Positions 24,829 through 33,910 of a DNA stretch of 64,000 bases are shown here, piece by piece. How positions within the stretch are numbered: the stretch's first letter is position 1; each line of letters opens with the position of its first letter. Below the pieces are notes generated by a model. That model was not told the origin of the DNA and did not search any database. It saw only the letters and a list, made by a program, of their open reading frames with translations. The position numbers and the translations under genes are program-made. The DNA comes from Paraburkholderia kururiensis. Lineage in GTDB: Bacteria > Pseudomonadota > Gammaproteobacteria > Burkholderiales > Burkholderiaceae. The DNA is taken from NCBI RefSeq assembly GCF_034424375.1, contig NZ_CP139965.1:2666001-2730000 (forward strand), given 5' to 3'.

Positions 24829-25722
24829 CTATTGCGAAAAGCGCTGCAACAACCGCGGCGCGACGTCGATGCCCGACTGGCCCGACTGTCCCATCTGCAT
24901 GCTCGCCATCGGCACGTTCTCGCCGGCCGCCGCGCGTTCGACACCGCCCATGTCGCCGTGCCCCGCACTGCCTGTCTCCGAAAGATGCGCACGCGCCGCC
25001 GCGCGCTGGCGCAGGCGGCTCGCCTGGGCGACCTTCGCGGCGTCGCTGCGGATCGCGGCGCGCACGTCGGGCGCCACGTTCTGCTGCTTCATCACGGCCT
25101 GCGCTTCGGCGTTCTGTCCGTCCGCGACGAGAAACAGCACGACGTTGCTCACGATCTTCGGATTGTGCTGATCCAGTTCCGCGGCTTTCATGAGCGGCAC
25201 GCGCGCGGCCGTTACGTCGCCGCTGCGCAGGAGCGCATAGCCGAGGTCGGAGAGCGTGGACGCATCGGTAGGCGCAAGGCGCACCGCCTCCTGAAGCTCC
25301 GCGGCCGCCCGCGTGAAGTCGCCCGCGCCGCCCGCCAGCAAACCCAGCCCGCGATGCCCGCGCGCGGCAAGCGGCGTGGCGAGCAGTTGCCGGTAGGCCT
25401 CCGCGCTCGCTGCCGGCTGGCCGGTGGCGCGCAAGGCATCGGCACGCAGCAGGATCGACTCGGGCGAAGCGCCGTACTGCTTCTCGTAGGCGTCGATGTG
25501 CGCCAGCGACGCGTAGTAGAGCCCCTGCGCCTGCATCCGGTCGATGAGGCCCAGGTACATGCCGGGCGTGTCGGGCGCGGGCTGGCTCGCCTGCTGCAGC
25601 TTCGCCTCGCGCTCGGCCTGCGCGCCCACGCCGTAGCCCTGCTCCTTGAAGGCGCAGGCGCCCAGCAGCGCAACGGCGGCCAGCGCGAGCGCGCGGCGCA
25701 GTGTCTCGCTGACGTAGTTCAT
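24829..25722 (-). CDS. tadD: TPR lipoprotein TadD
   Basis: This 297-residue lipoprotein has lipobox LLGAC (Cys22 region) followed by tandem tetratricopeptide repeats at about residues 60-230, including PTDASTLSDLGYALLRSGD. TadD homologues are outer-membrane pilotin-like lipoproteins needed for assembly or localisation of the RcpA secretin. AAGGAAG precedes the chosen ATG by about 6 bases. It is followed on the same strand by the DUF3613 gene after 83 bases. A C-terminal tail rich in Met, Gln and Gly is not part of the TPR fold. Confidence 0.9.
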   Translation of the reverse strand: MNYVSETLRRALALAAVALLGACAFKEQGYGVGAQAEREAKLQQASQPAPDTPGMYLGLIDRMQAQGLYYASLAHIDAYEKQYGASPESILLRADALRATGQPAASAEAYRQLLATPLAARGHRGLGLLAGGAGDFTRAAAELQEAVRLAPTDASTLSDLGYALLRSGDVTAARVPLMKAAELDQHNPKIVSNVVLFLVADGQNAEAQAVMKQQNVAPDVRAAIRSDAAKVAQASRLRQRAAARAHLSETGSAGHGDMGGVERAAAGENVPMASMQMGQSGQSGIDVAPRLLQRFSQ

Positions 25723-25796
25723 GACGCTTCCTTCATGGCGCGGCTCTCCTCGTTCCTTGCCGTTCTTTCCCATGCGCGATTCCCTCGTACGCCGCG

Positions 25797-27005
25797 CTAC
25801 CGGTGCGGTCGCACCGACACCAGCGAATGCGTGACCGAAACCACGCCCGGCCCTGCGGTGACGATCAACAGCGCGGGCAGCAGCGTGAGGATCATCACGG
25901 CGGTCATCTTCACGGTGAGCCGGCCGATGCGCTCGCGCAGCATCGCGCGCCGCACTTCGCGCAGGCGGTCGCCGAACTGCCGAAGCGGTTCCTGCACGGC
26001 GCCGCCGTGACGGTCCACCTGGATCAGGAGCCGCACGACGGCACGCAGGTCCTCGTTGTCGTAGCTCGAGGCCACGCGTTGCAGCGACTGCTCGCGCGTG
26101 CGTCCCGCCGTGAACTGCCGCTGTGCGATTTCGAGTTCGCCCGCGAGCACCGGCAGCACGCCGCGAAATTCGTTGACGAGCACCTGGAGGCTCTGGTCGA
26201 GCGAAAGGCCCACGCCTTGCAGCAGGCGCAGCAGGTCGACCAGCATCGGCAGCTCGTCCACCACGGCGCGGCGGCGGCCGGCGGCGCGCCGCTGCACGTA
26301 GAGCTTCGGCACCATGAAGCCAAGCACGAGCCCCGCGGCCGGCACGAAGAGCCCCGTCACGCCGCTGCTGCCCATCCAGTCGAACGCGGCCACGCCGCCG
26401 TGCATGAACCAGCCGGCGAACGCCGCGACCACCATGGCCGACGCCACGCGCGCCATCAGGAAGAGTCCGCGCGAGCGCGCATCCACGAAGCCGCACTGTT
26501 CGAGCAGACGTCGCTCTTCGTCCGCTACGGCCTGACGGCCGAAGGGCGTATCGAGCCAGCGCACGCCCGCATCGGCGAGGCGCTCGACCCACGCGGCAAG
26601 GCCGCGCGATCGCGGGCGGTTGTTGGTGCCCGCAGTCGTCCGGTCGGCGGCCCGAGCGCCGGGGCCGGCCATGCCCACCATGCCATTGACGCCTGTGGCC
26701 ATACCCGCGCCGGCACGCGCCGCTGCGCCCGAACCTGCACCCACGGTCGAATTCGCCGACGTGCCGCCACCGGCAGCCGCCCCGGCCGCTGTCCCCGCCC
26801 CCATGCGCGCCGCCACCTGAGCCGCAGCAGCCGCAGCAGACGAAGACGCCATCGCCGCAGCCGCCGCCCGCGCCTCGAGCGCCACCGCGAGCGTGCGCGC
26901 GCTGCGCCTCGCGCCCGCGAGCCGCACCACGGCATGCGCCGCGAGCAGCGCGCAGCCGAGCGCGGCCAGCACCAGCGCGGCGGCAAAAAGCGACCCGGCG
27001 CTCAT
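25797..27005 (-). CDS. tadC: Tad inner-membrane platform protein TadC
   Basis: This 402-residue type II secretion system F-domain protein has the core at about residues 225-360 (DELPMLVDLLRLLQGVGLSL, VDRHGGAVQEPLRQFGD) followed by C-terminal membrane segments. Together with TadB it forms the inner-membrane platform on which the TadA ATPase drives Flp assembly. AGGAG lies 7 bases before the ATG at 27003-27005. An unusual Ala/Gly/Met-rich insert of about 70 residues (about 55-130) lies between the first membrane helix and the core. Confidence 0.92.
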   Translation of the reverse strand: MSAGSLFAAALVLAALGCALLAAHAVVRLAGARRSARTLAVALEARAAAAAMASSSAAAAAAQVAARMGAGTAAGAAAGGGTSANSTVGAGSGAAARAGAGMATGVNGMVGMAGPGARAADRTTAGTNNRPRSRGLAAWVERLADAGVRWLDTPFGRQAVADEERRLLEQCGFVDARSRGLFLMARVASAMVVAAFAGWFMHGGVAAFDWMGSSGVTGLFVPAAGLVLGFMVPKLYVQRRAAGRRRAVVDELPMLVDLLRLLQGVGLSLDQSLQVLVNEFRGVLPVLAGELEIAQRQFTAGRTREQSLQRVASSYDNEDLRAVVRLLIQVDRHGGAVQEPLRQFGDRLREVRRAMLRERIGRLTVKMTAVMILTLLPALLIVTAGPGVVSVTHSLVSVRPHR

Positions 27006-27029
27006 GCGTGACTCCTCATGCACGGCTCC

Positions 27030-28121
27030 TCATGTTCCGCTCCGCAGACGCGTGAGCCGGTACAGCATCCACGCACCGAACGCCTGCAGTCCGAAGGCGA
27101 CGAAAACGAGCCGTCGCCCCGCCTCGTCGTACCACATCGAGCCGAAGTACTTCGGGTTCGTGAGCACGAGAAAACCGCCTATCGCGAGCGGCAGCAACGC
27201 CAGCACGCAGGCCGAAAGACGCGTCTCCGCGGACATCGCGGCCAGCTCGCGGCCCGCCTGTTCGAGGTCGCGCATGAAGGTCGCCATGCGGTCGAGCATG
27301 ATGTCCGCGCGTCCGCCGTATTTGACCGAGAGGCGCAGCACGGCGCCCACCAGTTCCAGTTCGCGCGTGCGGTACACGCCCGCCACGTGATAGAGCGCGC
27401 GGTCGATCTCCACGCCGCTGCGCAACAGGCGCGAGACGTGGTCCAGACACTCGCGCAGCGGCGCCTCGGTGGTTTGCAGCGCGGCCTGAAACGCGGCCGG
27501 CACGCTGTTGCCGAGCACGATGAGCCGCACGATGCCGTCAAGAAACGACGGCAACTGCCGCACGATCTTTTCGCGGCGCCGGTACGCGCGCCGCGACACG
27601 ACGAACCCGAGCCCCGCCGATACGAAAGCGAGCGTGGCCAGCACGCCCCACACGCCGCCGCGCGCAAACGCCCAGATGGCGAGCGCCAGCGTGCCGAGCG
27701 ACACGCACAGCAACGGCATGCGCGCGTTGCCGATGCCCGCGCGGCGCAAGGTGTTGTCGATGGCGGTGACAAGGCGGGCCTGCCAGTACTGCACGCGCGC
27801 GACGAGCGGCGCGCCGCGGCCGGGCGCTGCGCTCATGAGCGTCTGCGCCGCGGCAGCGGATCGCGGCGACGAGCGGGCTGCTTGACCCGAATGGGCTGGA
27901 TGCGCCGCATGGGCCGCATGAACGGAATGCGGCACCGGTGCCGCTTGCGGTCCCTGTCCCGCCCAAGCCGCGCCCTGCGCCGCCGACGCCACCCGGCTCT
28001 CCACGAAGCGCGCCGCGGCCGCACGGTCGCTGCGCTGCGCGCCGCTGCGCCACAGCAACAGCGCGACCGCCGCGCACAGCAACGCGAAGGCCCCGATCAA
28101 CAGCGCGATGGCGCTAGCCAC
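27030..28121 (-). CDS. tadB: Tad inner-membrane platform protein TadB
   Basis: This 363-residue F-domain membrane protein is the partner of TadC. The first membrane helix is at residues 2-22 (SAIALLIGAFALLCAAVALL). The F domain (about 190-320) includes QLPSFLDGIVRLIVLGNSV and VLRLSVKYGGRADIMLDRM, and two C-terminal membrane segments follow. The start is GTG at 28119-28121, overlapping the end of tadA, with GGAGG 6 bases upstream. A low-complexity His/Ala stretch (HAAHAAHPAHSG) lies after the first helix. Confidence 0.92.
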   Translation of the reverse strand: MASAIALLIGAFALLCAAVALLLWRSGAQRSDRAAAARFVESRVASAAQGAAWAGQGPQAAPVPHSVHAAHAAHPAHSGQAARSSPRSAAAAQTLMSAAPGRGAPLVARVQYWQARLVTAIDNTLRRAGIGNARMPLLCVSLGTLALAIWAFARGGVWGVLATLAFVSAGLGFVVSRRAYRRREKIVRQLPSFLDGIVRLIVLGNSVPAAFQAALQTTEAPLRECLDHVSRLLRSGVEIDRALYHVAGVYRTRELELVGAVLRLSVKYGGRADIMLDRMATFMRDLEQAGRELAAMSAETRLSACVLALLPLAIGGFLVLTNPKYFGSMWYDEAGRRLVFVAFGLQAFGAWMLYRLTRLRSGT

Positions 28122-29520
28122 GGAAGCCTCCGCCGCGTCCGCCGCCGAAGTCGCTGCCGAAGCCACCCCCGAAGCCACCGCCGAATCCGCCAGGCTCGCC
28201 GCCGTAGTTGCCGCCATAGTTGCCGCTCCCGCCCCCCAGCGCCTGGCGGAAGCGCGCGAGCTTCGGCGAATGCGGATGGATGCCGAGCGACGTCCACTGG
28301 TCCACCTCTTCGCCTTCGGGCGTCGTGAGCGGCTCGTAGCGGTAAAGCTCCTGCGTCGCGATGATGTTGTCCGCGAGCCCGGTGACCTCGGTCACTGAAA
28401 GAATGCGGCGGCGTCCGTTGGAGAGCCGCCCGATCTGCACGATGAAGTCGATCGCGTTGGCGATCTGGCGGCGCAGGCTCGCCTCGGTGCCCTGAAAACC
28501 CGCGAACCCCGCGAGCATTTCGAGGCGATACAGACACTCGCGCGGCGAACTCGCATGCACGGTGCCCATCGATCCGTCGTGGCCCGTGTTCATGGCCTGG
28601 AGCATTTCCAGCACTTCGCCGCCGCGCACTTCGCCCACGATGATGCGGTCCGGCCGCATGCGCAGCGTGTTGCGCAGCAGGTCGCGAATCGACACCACGC
28701 CTGTGCCGTCGAAGCCGCCCGGCCGGCTTTCCAGCCGCACCACGTGCGGGTGGTTCAGCGAAAGCTCGGCCGTGTCTTCGATGGTCACGACGCGCTCCGG
28801 CTCGGGAATGTGGAACGCGAGCGCGTTGAGCAGCGACGTCTTGCCCGAGCTCGTGCCGCCCGACACCAGCACGTTGCAGCGCGCGGCCACCGCGGCTTCG
28901 AGCAGCGCGCCGATCTCGGCGTTGTAGGTGCCGTTGCCGAGCAGGTCGTCGGGACGCAGCGGGTCTTTGCGAAACTTGCGGATGGAGACGACTGGACCGT
29001 CGATGGAAAGCGGCTCGATCACCACGTTGATGCGCCCGCCGTCGGGCAGCCGCGCATCCACCATCGGGTTCGATTCGTCGAGCCGCCGCCCGATGGGCGC
29101 GAGAATGCGCCGCACGATGCGCAAGAGATGCGCGTTGTCGGCGAAGCGCACGGGGATCTTCGTAAGCATGCCGTGGCGCGACACGTACACATCGCTGTAG
29201 CCGTTCACGAGAATGTCTTCCACGACCGGGTCGTTGAGCAGGTCTTCGATCGGCCCGAAGCCCGCCAGCTCCTTGGTGAGCGCCTCGGCAATCTGGCGCA
29301 CCTCGGCCTCGTTGATCGGAATGCGGCGCAGCCTCACGAAGCTGTCCATCTCCAGATCCACGAACTGGCTGATCGCGTTGCGCGACCAGCGGCCGAACTC
29401 CGCGCCCAGCTCTTCGATGCGCGTGAGCAGATGCTCGTGCGCCGCGTTCTTGATGTCCTGGAACTGCTGGCTCTGCGCGAACATCGGCGTGTCGTCGGCG
29501 AACTCGATGTCTTTTGCCAT
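28114..29520 (-). CDS. tadA: Tad secretion ATPase TadA/CpaF
   Basis: This 468-residue VirB11/GspE-superfamily ATPase powers Flp pilus assembly. Walker A GGTSSGKT is at residues 221-228, Walker B (RIIVGEVRGGE) is at about 292-302 and the His box NTGHDGSMGTVHA is at 311-323. The last 35 residues form an odd Gly/Phe/Asn-rich tail with NYGGNYGG and several GGGF units that normal CpaF proteins lack. The ATG is 3 bases after the tadZ stop. The 3' end overlaps tadB. Confidence 0.95.
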   Translation of the reverse strand: MAKDIEFADDTPMFAQSQQFQDIKNAAHEHLLTRIEELGAEFGRWSRNAISQFVDLEMDSFVRLRRIPINEAEVRQIAEALTKELAGFGPIEDLLNDPVVEDILVNGYSDVYVSRHGMLTKIPVRFADNAHLLRIVRRILAPIGRRLDESNPMVDARLPDGGRINVVIEPLSIDGPVVSIRKFRKDPLRPDDLLGNGTYNAEIGALLEAAVAARCNVLVSGGTSSGKTSLLNALAFHIPEPERVVTIEDTAELSLNHPHVVRLESRPGGFDGTGVVSIRDLLRNTLRMRPDRIIVGEVRGGEVLEMLQAMNTGHDGSMGTVHASSPRECLYRLEMLAGFAGFQGTEASLRRQIANAIDFIVQIGRLSNGRRRILSVTEVTGLADNIIATQELYRYEPLTTPEGEEVDQWTSLGIHPHSPKLARFRQALGGGSGNYGGNYGGEPGGFGGGFGGGFGSDFGGGRGGGFRG

Positions 29521-29523
29521 CGT

Positions 29524-30777
29524 CTATGACCGCTTCGTTGAGGTTGGAAGAAGACGCCGCAGCGCGTCGAGCGCCGGGCGCACGCGCGTGGCGCGGCCCG
29601 GCAGCCCCGCGCTCGCCGCGGGACCGCCCAGCCGTTCGATCAGCGGTTCGAGCGCGCGCACGTACGGGTCGCGCGGCGAAGCGTCGGCCAGCAGCTGGCC
29701 GCGGTTCGCCGCCTGCCCAAGCGCCACGCGCCGCTCGGGCAACACGGCAAGCAGCTCCACGTCGAGACGCTCTGCGATCTGCGCCGCGGTGAGATCGAGC
29801 TGCGGCTCGAAGCGGTTCACGACGAGCCGCACGCCGCCCGTGTCCACGCCCTCGGCGCGCAGCGCATCGAGCACGCCCACCGCCGAGACGATCGATGCCA
29901 CGCCCTGGTCGCACACGAGCCAGGTCTCGTCGGCGGCCTGCACGACCTGCGCGATGAACTCGCTGTTGGTGAAGCCGCCCAGATCCACGATCTGCTGGTC
30001 GAAGAACGCGCGCAGCCGCGTGAGCAACGCAAGCGACGACGCGTACGAGACCTCGCGCATTTCCGCGAGGTTGGGCGGCAACGTGGTGAGCGCGAGGCCG
30101 CTCGTGTGGCGCGACAGCGCGGTGTGCACGAAGGTCTGATCGAAGCGGCGCACGTTGCGCACGGCCTCGACGAAATGGAATTCGCTGCGCGTATTGAGCA
30201 GCAAGGTGCCGTCGCCCGCGGGCAGGCCGAGATCGAGCAGCGCGGCCTGGCGGCCGAGCGCCGCGTCGCGGCGTGCCAGCGTGACGGCGAGGTTCGCGGC
30301 AAGCGTGCTCACGCCCATGCCGATGCGCGCGCCGAGCAGCACCGCGAGCCGGCCGTGGCGGCTCACCGGCTCCACGAGGTGGTCGAGCACCCGGCGCGCG
30401 ATGCGGCGGGCGTCGTCGGCGGGCGCGGCCAGATCGACGAAATCGCGCACGCCGGCGCGCAACGCGGCGAGCGCGCTTTCCGGTTCGGCGAGCGACCCCA
30501 CCGCGACGATCTGCAGCCCGGGGTACGCGGCGCGCGCGGCGGCGACGGCGGCACTGGCCGCGGCCACGTGACCGCCCGAAAAGTCGACGAACACGAGCGA
30601 CGGGTTGAGCGCGGCGATGCGCTGCGTGAGCAGCGTGGGGTCGAGCGTGACCGCATCCACGGCACCCACTGCGACGAGCGTGTCGGCGAGCCATTCCACG
30701 TGCGCGCCGGCCAGCGACGCGAACACGAAATAGTCGGCGACGGCGCGCTCAGTCAAAGCCTGCGTTCTCGCGTTCAT
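29524..30777 (-). CDS. tadZ: Tad localisation factor TadZ/CpaE
   Basis: This 417-residue protein has an N-terminal atypical receiver domain (about residues 15-135) and a C-terminal MinD/ParA-like domain. The expected deviant Walker A is GARIGMGVST (149-158), in which both signature lysines are missing, so ATP binding or hydrolysis is doubtful; TadZ proteins are known to be variable here. TadZ places the Tad machine at the cell pole. GGGAG lies about 9 bases before the ATG. Confidence 0.9.
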   Translation of the reverse strand: MNARTQALTERAVADYFVFASLAGAHVEWLADTLVAVGAVDAVTLDPTLLTQRIAALNPSLVFVDFSGGHVAAASAAVAAARAAYPGLQIVAVGSLAEPESALAALRAGVRDFVDLAAPADDARRIARRVLDHLVEPVSRHGRLAVLLGARIGMGVSTLAANLAVTLARRDAALGRQAALLDLGLPAGDGTLLLNTRSEFHFVEAVRNVRRFDQTFVHTALSRHTSGLALTTLPPNLAEMREVSYASSLALLTRLRAFFDQQIVDLGGFTNSEFIAQVVQAADETWLVCDQGVASIVSAVGVLDALRAEGVDTGGVRLVVNRFEPQLDLTAAQIAERLDVELLAVLPERRVALGQAANRGQLLADASPRDPYVRALEPLIERLGGPAASAGLPGRATRVRPALDALRRLLPTSTKRS

Positions 30778-30813
30778 GTTGGACTTCTCCCTGCGGCCGC
30801 GTCGTGGTGCGCC

Positions 30814-30861
30814 GCTTTGTGTACTGCTTCGTGTGTTGCTTTGTTTGCTGCTTCGTGCGCC
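30814..30861. repeat. Four imperfect 12-bp tandem repeats
   Basis: Units GCTTTGTGTACT, GCTTCGTGTGTT, GCTTTGTTTGCT and GCTTCGTGCGCC stand head to tail in the 120-base gap between rcpA and tadZ. Read on the minus strand in one frame they would encode TKQ-type repeats, but the frame has no usable start and tadZ begins downstream. Confidence 0.7.
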
Positions 30862-30897
30862 GCTCTCGATCGGCGAGCGCTCGTGGTGTCTCGCCGT

Positions 30898-32259
30898 TCA
30901 TCGCGAGAACCCCGGCGCGGCGTCGCGCGCGAACGCGCCGCCGATGAACGAGCGCCACACGGGACCGTCGTGCTGCTCCGACTGCTCGCCCGGCGTCGCG
31001 GGCAAGGCCGCGCCTTTCGCGAGCGGCGACACGAGATGCGGCGTCACGATGATCACGAGCTCCTTGTCGTTCTGCTGATAGTTGAGCTGCTTGAAGAACG
31101 CGCCGATCACGGGCAAGTCGCCGAGCAACGGCACCTTATCAACGTTCGACGCCGTCTCGCGGTCGATGAGGCCGCCGATCACGAAGCTCTCGCCGTCGCC
31201 CAGTTCCACGGTGGTGTCGGCGCGCCGCGTCGTGATGGCCGGCACCGCGATGCCGTTGATCGTGACGGCGTGCACGAAGTCGAGCTGGCTTGCCTCGGGC
31301 GCCACCTTGAGCGCGATGCGCTGCGGCGAGAGCACGGTGGGCGTGAGCGTGAGCCCCACGCCATACGGCTTGTATTCGATCGACGTGGTGCCGAGCGCCT
31401 GCGGCACCGGCACCGGAATCTCGCCGCCCGCAAGGAAGTTCGCGCTCTGGCCCGAGAGCGCGACGAGCGTGGGCTCGGCGAGAATGCGCGCGAGGTTGTT
31501 GCTCTCCATGAGGCTCAGGTCCGAGAAGATGCCGTGCGAGGCCGACTGGAACACGAGGTTGAACGCGGACGAAATCGGCGTCTGCAATACGGAGAGCTGA
31601 TTGTTGGAGACCGCGGTCGAAGAAGTCGGCGAAAACGTGCCGAACGAAAAGCCGTTGTTCTGGCGGAAGAAGTTGAAGCCCACCTGCTTCAACACCTGGC
31701 GGCTGAACTCGACCACGCGCACGTCCACCTGCACGACGGCGCGCGTAGCGATGGTCGAGGTGTCGAACACCGTGCCGTCCTTGCCGATGGAGCCGTTGGC
31801 CGCGACCACCGCGCGCTGATGCTTCTCGAGCGTGGGCGTGGACCCGCCGATGAGCGCCGTGCCGCCCAGCACCTTGACGCTCGGCGTGTCGTCGGAGAGC
31901 AGCGCGCGGGCCGCGTTCGTGGTGACGTTCACGGTATAGGTGACGGGCGTCTCGCGGTTGCGCTCCCAGAGCATCACGCTCGTCGTGCCCGCGGCCTTGC
32001 CGACGAGCAGCACGCCGCCGCCCCCGCCCTTCACGATGAGCACGTCCGCCACCGACGGATCGCCCACCGCCACGCGCGTGAGCGCGTGCCCGGCCGCGAG
32101 CGTCTGTTGCGCGCCCACAGCGAGATCGATGGTCGATTGCTGCATGCTCGCGGCGGCGAGGCCCGAGGCCGGCGCCGCGCGCGCGTCTTTCGCGTGCGTG
32201 GCAAGCGCCATGCCCGCGAGCCCGAGTGCCACTGCGACTTTAACGATGCGTTTTGTCAT
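30898..32259 (-). CDS. rcpA: Tad outer-membrane secretin RcpA/CpaC
   Basis: This 453-residue secretin has a signal peptide at about residues 1-28 (MALATHAKDARA). The pilus-assembly N-terminal domain is at about 42-110 (VAVGDPSVADVLIVKGGGGG), a BON-like middle region follows, and the secretin domain is at about 250-425. That domain contains SLMESNNLARILAEPTLVAL and VPLLGDLPVIGAFFK, followed by NDKELVIIVTPHLV. It forms the outer-membrane channel of the Flp pilus. Confidence 0.94.
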   Translation of the reverse strand: MTKRIVKVAVALGLAGMALATHAKDARAAPASGLAAASMQQSTIDLAVGAQQTLAAGHALTRVAVGDPSVADVLIVKGGGGGVLLVGKAAGTTSVMLWERNRETPVTYTVNVTTNAARALLSDDTPSVKVLGGTALIGGSTPTLEKHQRAVVAANGSIGKDGTVFDTSTIATRAVVQVDVRVVEFSRQVLKQVGFNFFRQNNGFSFGTFSPTSSTAVSNNQLSVLQTPISSAFNLVFQSASHGIFSDLSLMESNNLARILAEPTLVALSGQSANFLAGGEIPVPVPQALGTTSIEYKPYGVGLTLTPTVLSPQRIALKVAPEASQLDFVHAVTINGIAVPAITTRRADTTVELGDGESFVIGGLIDRETASNVDKVPLLGDLPVIGAFFKQLNYQQNDKELVIIVTPHLVSPLAKGAALPATPGEQSEQHDGPVWRSFIGGAFARDAAPGFSR

Positions 32260-32382
32260 GTTGTCGTGGATGTCGTGGCGTGCGCGCCCGCATCCGCTCC
32301 CTGTTGCTCGACCGGCGCCCTTTTCATCTTCACAAGGCGTCCCACGGGCCGGCTATCCGGCTCCGTCTCCCCGATGCTGCTG

Positions 32383-33339
32383 TTACCACGCCACCGTCTC
32401 GGCGTGCCCGCCTCGTACCACTTCGATGCTGTTTGCTCGCCCGCCGCCCGTGGCCGCGGCGCCGCGTGCGGCAGCCGTCAGCACCGGGGCTGCGCGAGCC
32501 GGCGCGGGTGCGCGGCTGCCGGCGCCCGCGCCGCCTGCGAGTTCGTCGAGCGCCACGCCGGCCGCGGCCTGCGTAGAGCCTTGCAACGGCTGGCGCGACA
32601 CCGTCTTCACCACGCCCGCATAAGGCGCGAACGCGGACGCGTCCGCCACCTCGTCGTCCTTCGGATTGCGCAGCGCGAGCACGAGCCGGCCCGCGCTTTC
32701 CGCGAGCGTGAGCTTGTCGACGTCGGCAACGGGCACCGCGAGCACGGCCGTGCGCGCGACGCCATTCGGATCGGCACCGAAGCCGGTCGTGCTGACCGAC
32801 GCGTTCTGCGCGGGGCTGCCGAACGCGAGCACGCGCACCTTCGACATCAAGAGGCGCGCCTGGGTACGGCCGATCTCGCCCCCCGTGCCCATGCCGCCGT
32901 CGCGCTTCAACGTGAAGAACACGTCCACCACGTTGCCGGCGCGCACGCGATTGCCCACCGCGTTCGATTCGTCTACGCGCACGGCCACGGCGCGCTGGCC
33001 CGGCGCGATGCTGTCGGCGATGCCCGACGAGAGCTGCGTTTCGAGCACGGGCGAATCCGGCGCGATGTCCGCCGTCGGCACGCGGCCGGCGACGAGCATG
33101 GGGTCGCTGAACGCGCCGCCAGGATGAATGGGCAGCATCTGTACGCGCAGTGCGTCGGCGGAGACGGGTTTGCCCGCGACGAGCGTCTGCGTGGCCACGA
33201 CGACCGGGAACGTCGCATGGGCCGCGACTGTGGCCTGCAGCGGCGTAGCGGGACGACGCGCCAGCATCCAGGCGAACACGGCGAGCAGCAGCGCGAGCAC
33301 GAGCAGTACGCCCGCGGTGATGCGGGTCAGGTTGGCCAT
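32383..33339 (-). CDS. rcpC: Tad assembly protein RcpC/CpaB
   Basis: This 318-residue protein has one N-terminal membrane helix (about residues 9-27), an SAF domain (VVVATQTLVAGKPVSADALR, about 45-110) and a RcpC/CpaB C-terminal domain containing RVRAGNVVDVFFTLK. CpaB proteins are periplasmic partners of the secretin. AGGAGG lies 5 bases before the ATG at 33337-33339. The last 60 residues are Ala/Gly-rich. Upstream in-frame codons to 33519 belong to another frame of tadE. Confidence 0.92.
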   Translation of the reverse strand: MANLTRITAGVLLVLALLLAVFAWMLARRPATPLQATVAAHATFPVVVATQTLVAGKPVSADALRVQMLPIHPGGAFSDPMLVAGRVPTADIAPDSPVLETQLSSGIADSIAPGQRAVAVRVDESNAVGNRVRAGNVVDVFFTLKRDGGMGTGGEIGRTQARLLMSKVRVLAFGSPAQNASVSTTGFGADPNGVARTAVLAVPVADVDKLTLAESAGRLVLALRNPKDDEVADASAFAPYAGVVKTVSRQPLQGSTQAAAGVALDELAGGAGAGSRAPAPARAAPVLTAAARGAAATGGGRANSIEVVRGGHAETVAW

Positions 33340-33385
33340 GCGCGCCTCCTCTCTGAGCGGTCGTTCATGGCAGGCATGGCGTTCC

Positions 33386-33910
33386 TCACAGGATGTTCTC
33401 CGGATTGAGCTGCACGGTGGACTGCGTGACGATGGCGTCCGGTATCTTGAAGTCGACGAGCGGCAGGCTCGGGACGAGCGGATGGTTTTTGTAGTCGTAG
33501 GAGAGCTGCACCTGAACACAGGTCATCGTGCTGTCGTAGCTGCAGTTTTGCGCCTGCGGCGAACACGTCAGTGCCGTGCTGCCGAGCCAGCTCGCGGCAT
33601 TGGTGGCGGCAAGACACGCTGCGCTCGTGCGGGCCGCGAGCGCAGCGCTCATGTTGGCGGCCTTCTGGTAGCGCAACGCGGCACGCGCCCCTTCCTCGGA
33701 AGCGAGCGTGAGGCTCTGCTGCGCGACGAACACGAGGCTATACGACACGACCGCATACGCGATGGCGAAGAACACGGGAAACAGCAATGCGAATTCGACG
33801 GCGGTGCTGCCGCGCTCGCGCCGGCGCGTGTGACGCGAGATGCAGTCCGGACTCGCCTTGATATAGCGGGCGGAAAGTTTGACAGGGCGAAGAGTACGCA
33901 GCGAATTCAT
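33386..33910 (-). CDS. tadE: TadE-like minor pseudopilin
   Basis: This 174-residue pseudopilin has a basic leader (about 34 residues) ending RRRERG, followed by STAVEFALLFPVFFAIAYAV. The predicted cleavage is after Gly34, with Glu39 at position +5 as required by prepilin peptidases. Three Cys in the C-terminal part may form a disulfide. The start overlaps the tadV stop in ATGA, and AGGAG lies 8 bases upstream. Confidence 0.9.
   Translation of the reverse strand: MNSLRTLRPVKLSARYIKASPDCISRHTRRRERGSTAVEFALLFPVFFAIAYAVVSYSLVFVAQQSLTLASEEGARAALRYQKAANMSAALAARTSAACLAATNAASWLGSTALTCSPQAQNCSYDSTMTCVQVQLSYDYKNHPLVPSLPLVDFKIPDAIVTQSTVQLNPENIL

Noticed and set aside
30749..30958. A small protein with TKQ repeats between rcpA and tadZ
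   Set aside because: The repeat-encoding frame lacks a start with a ribosome site and runs into the tadZ start in another frame.
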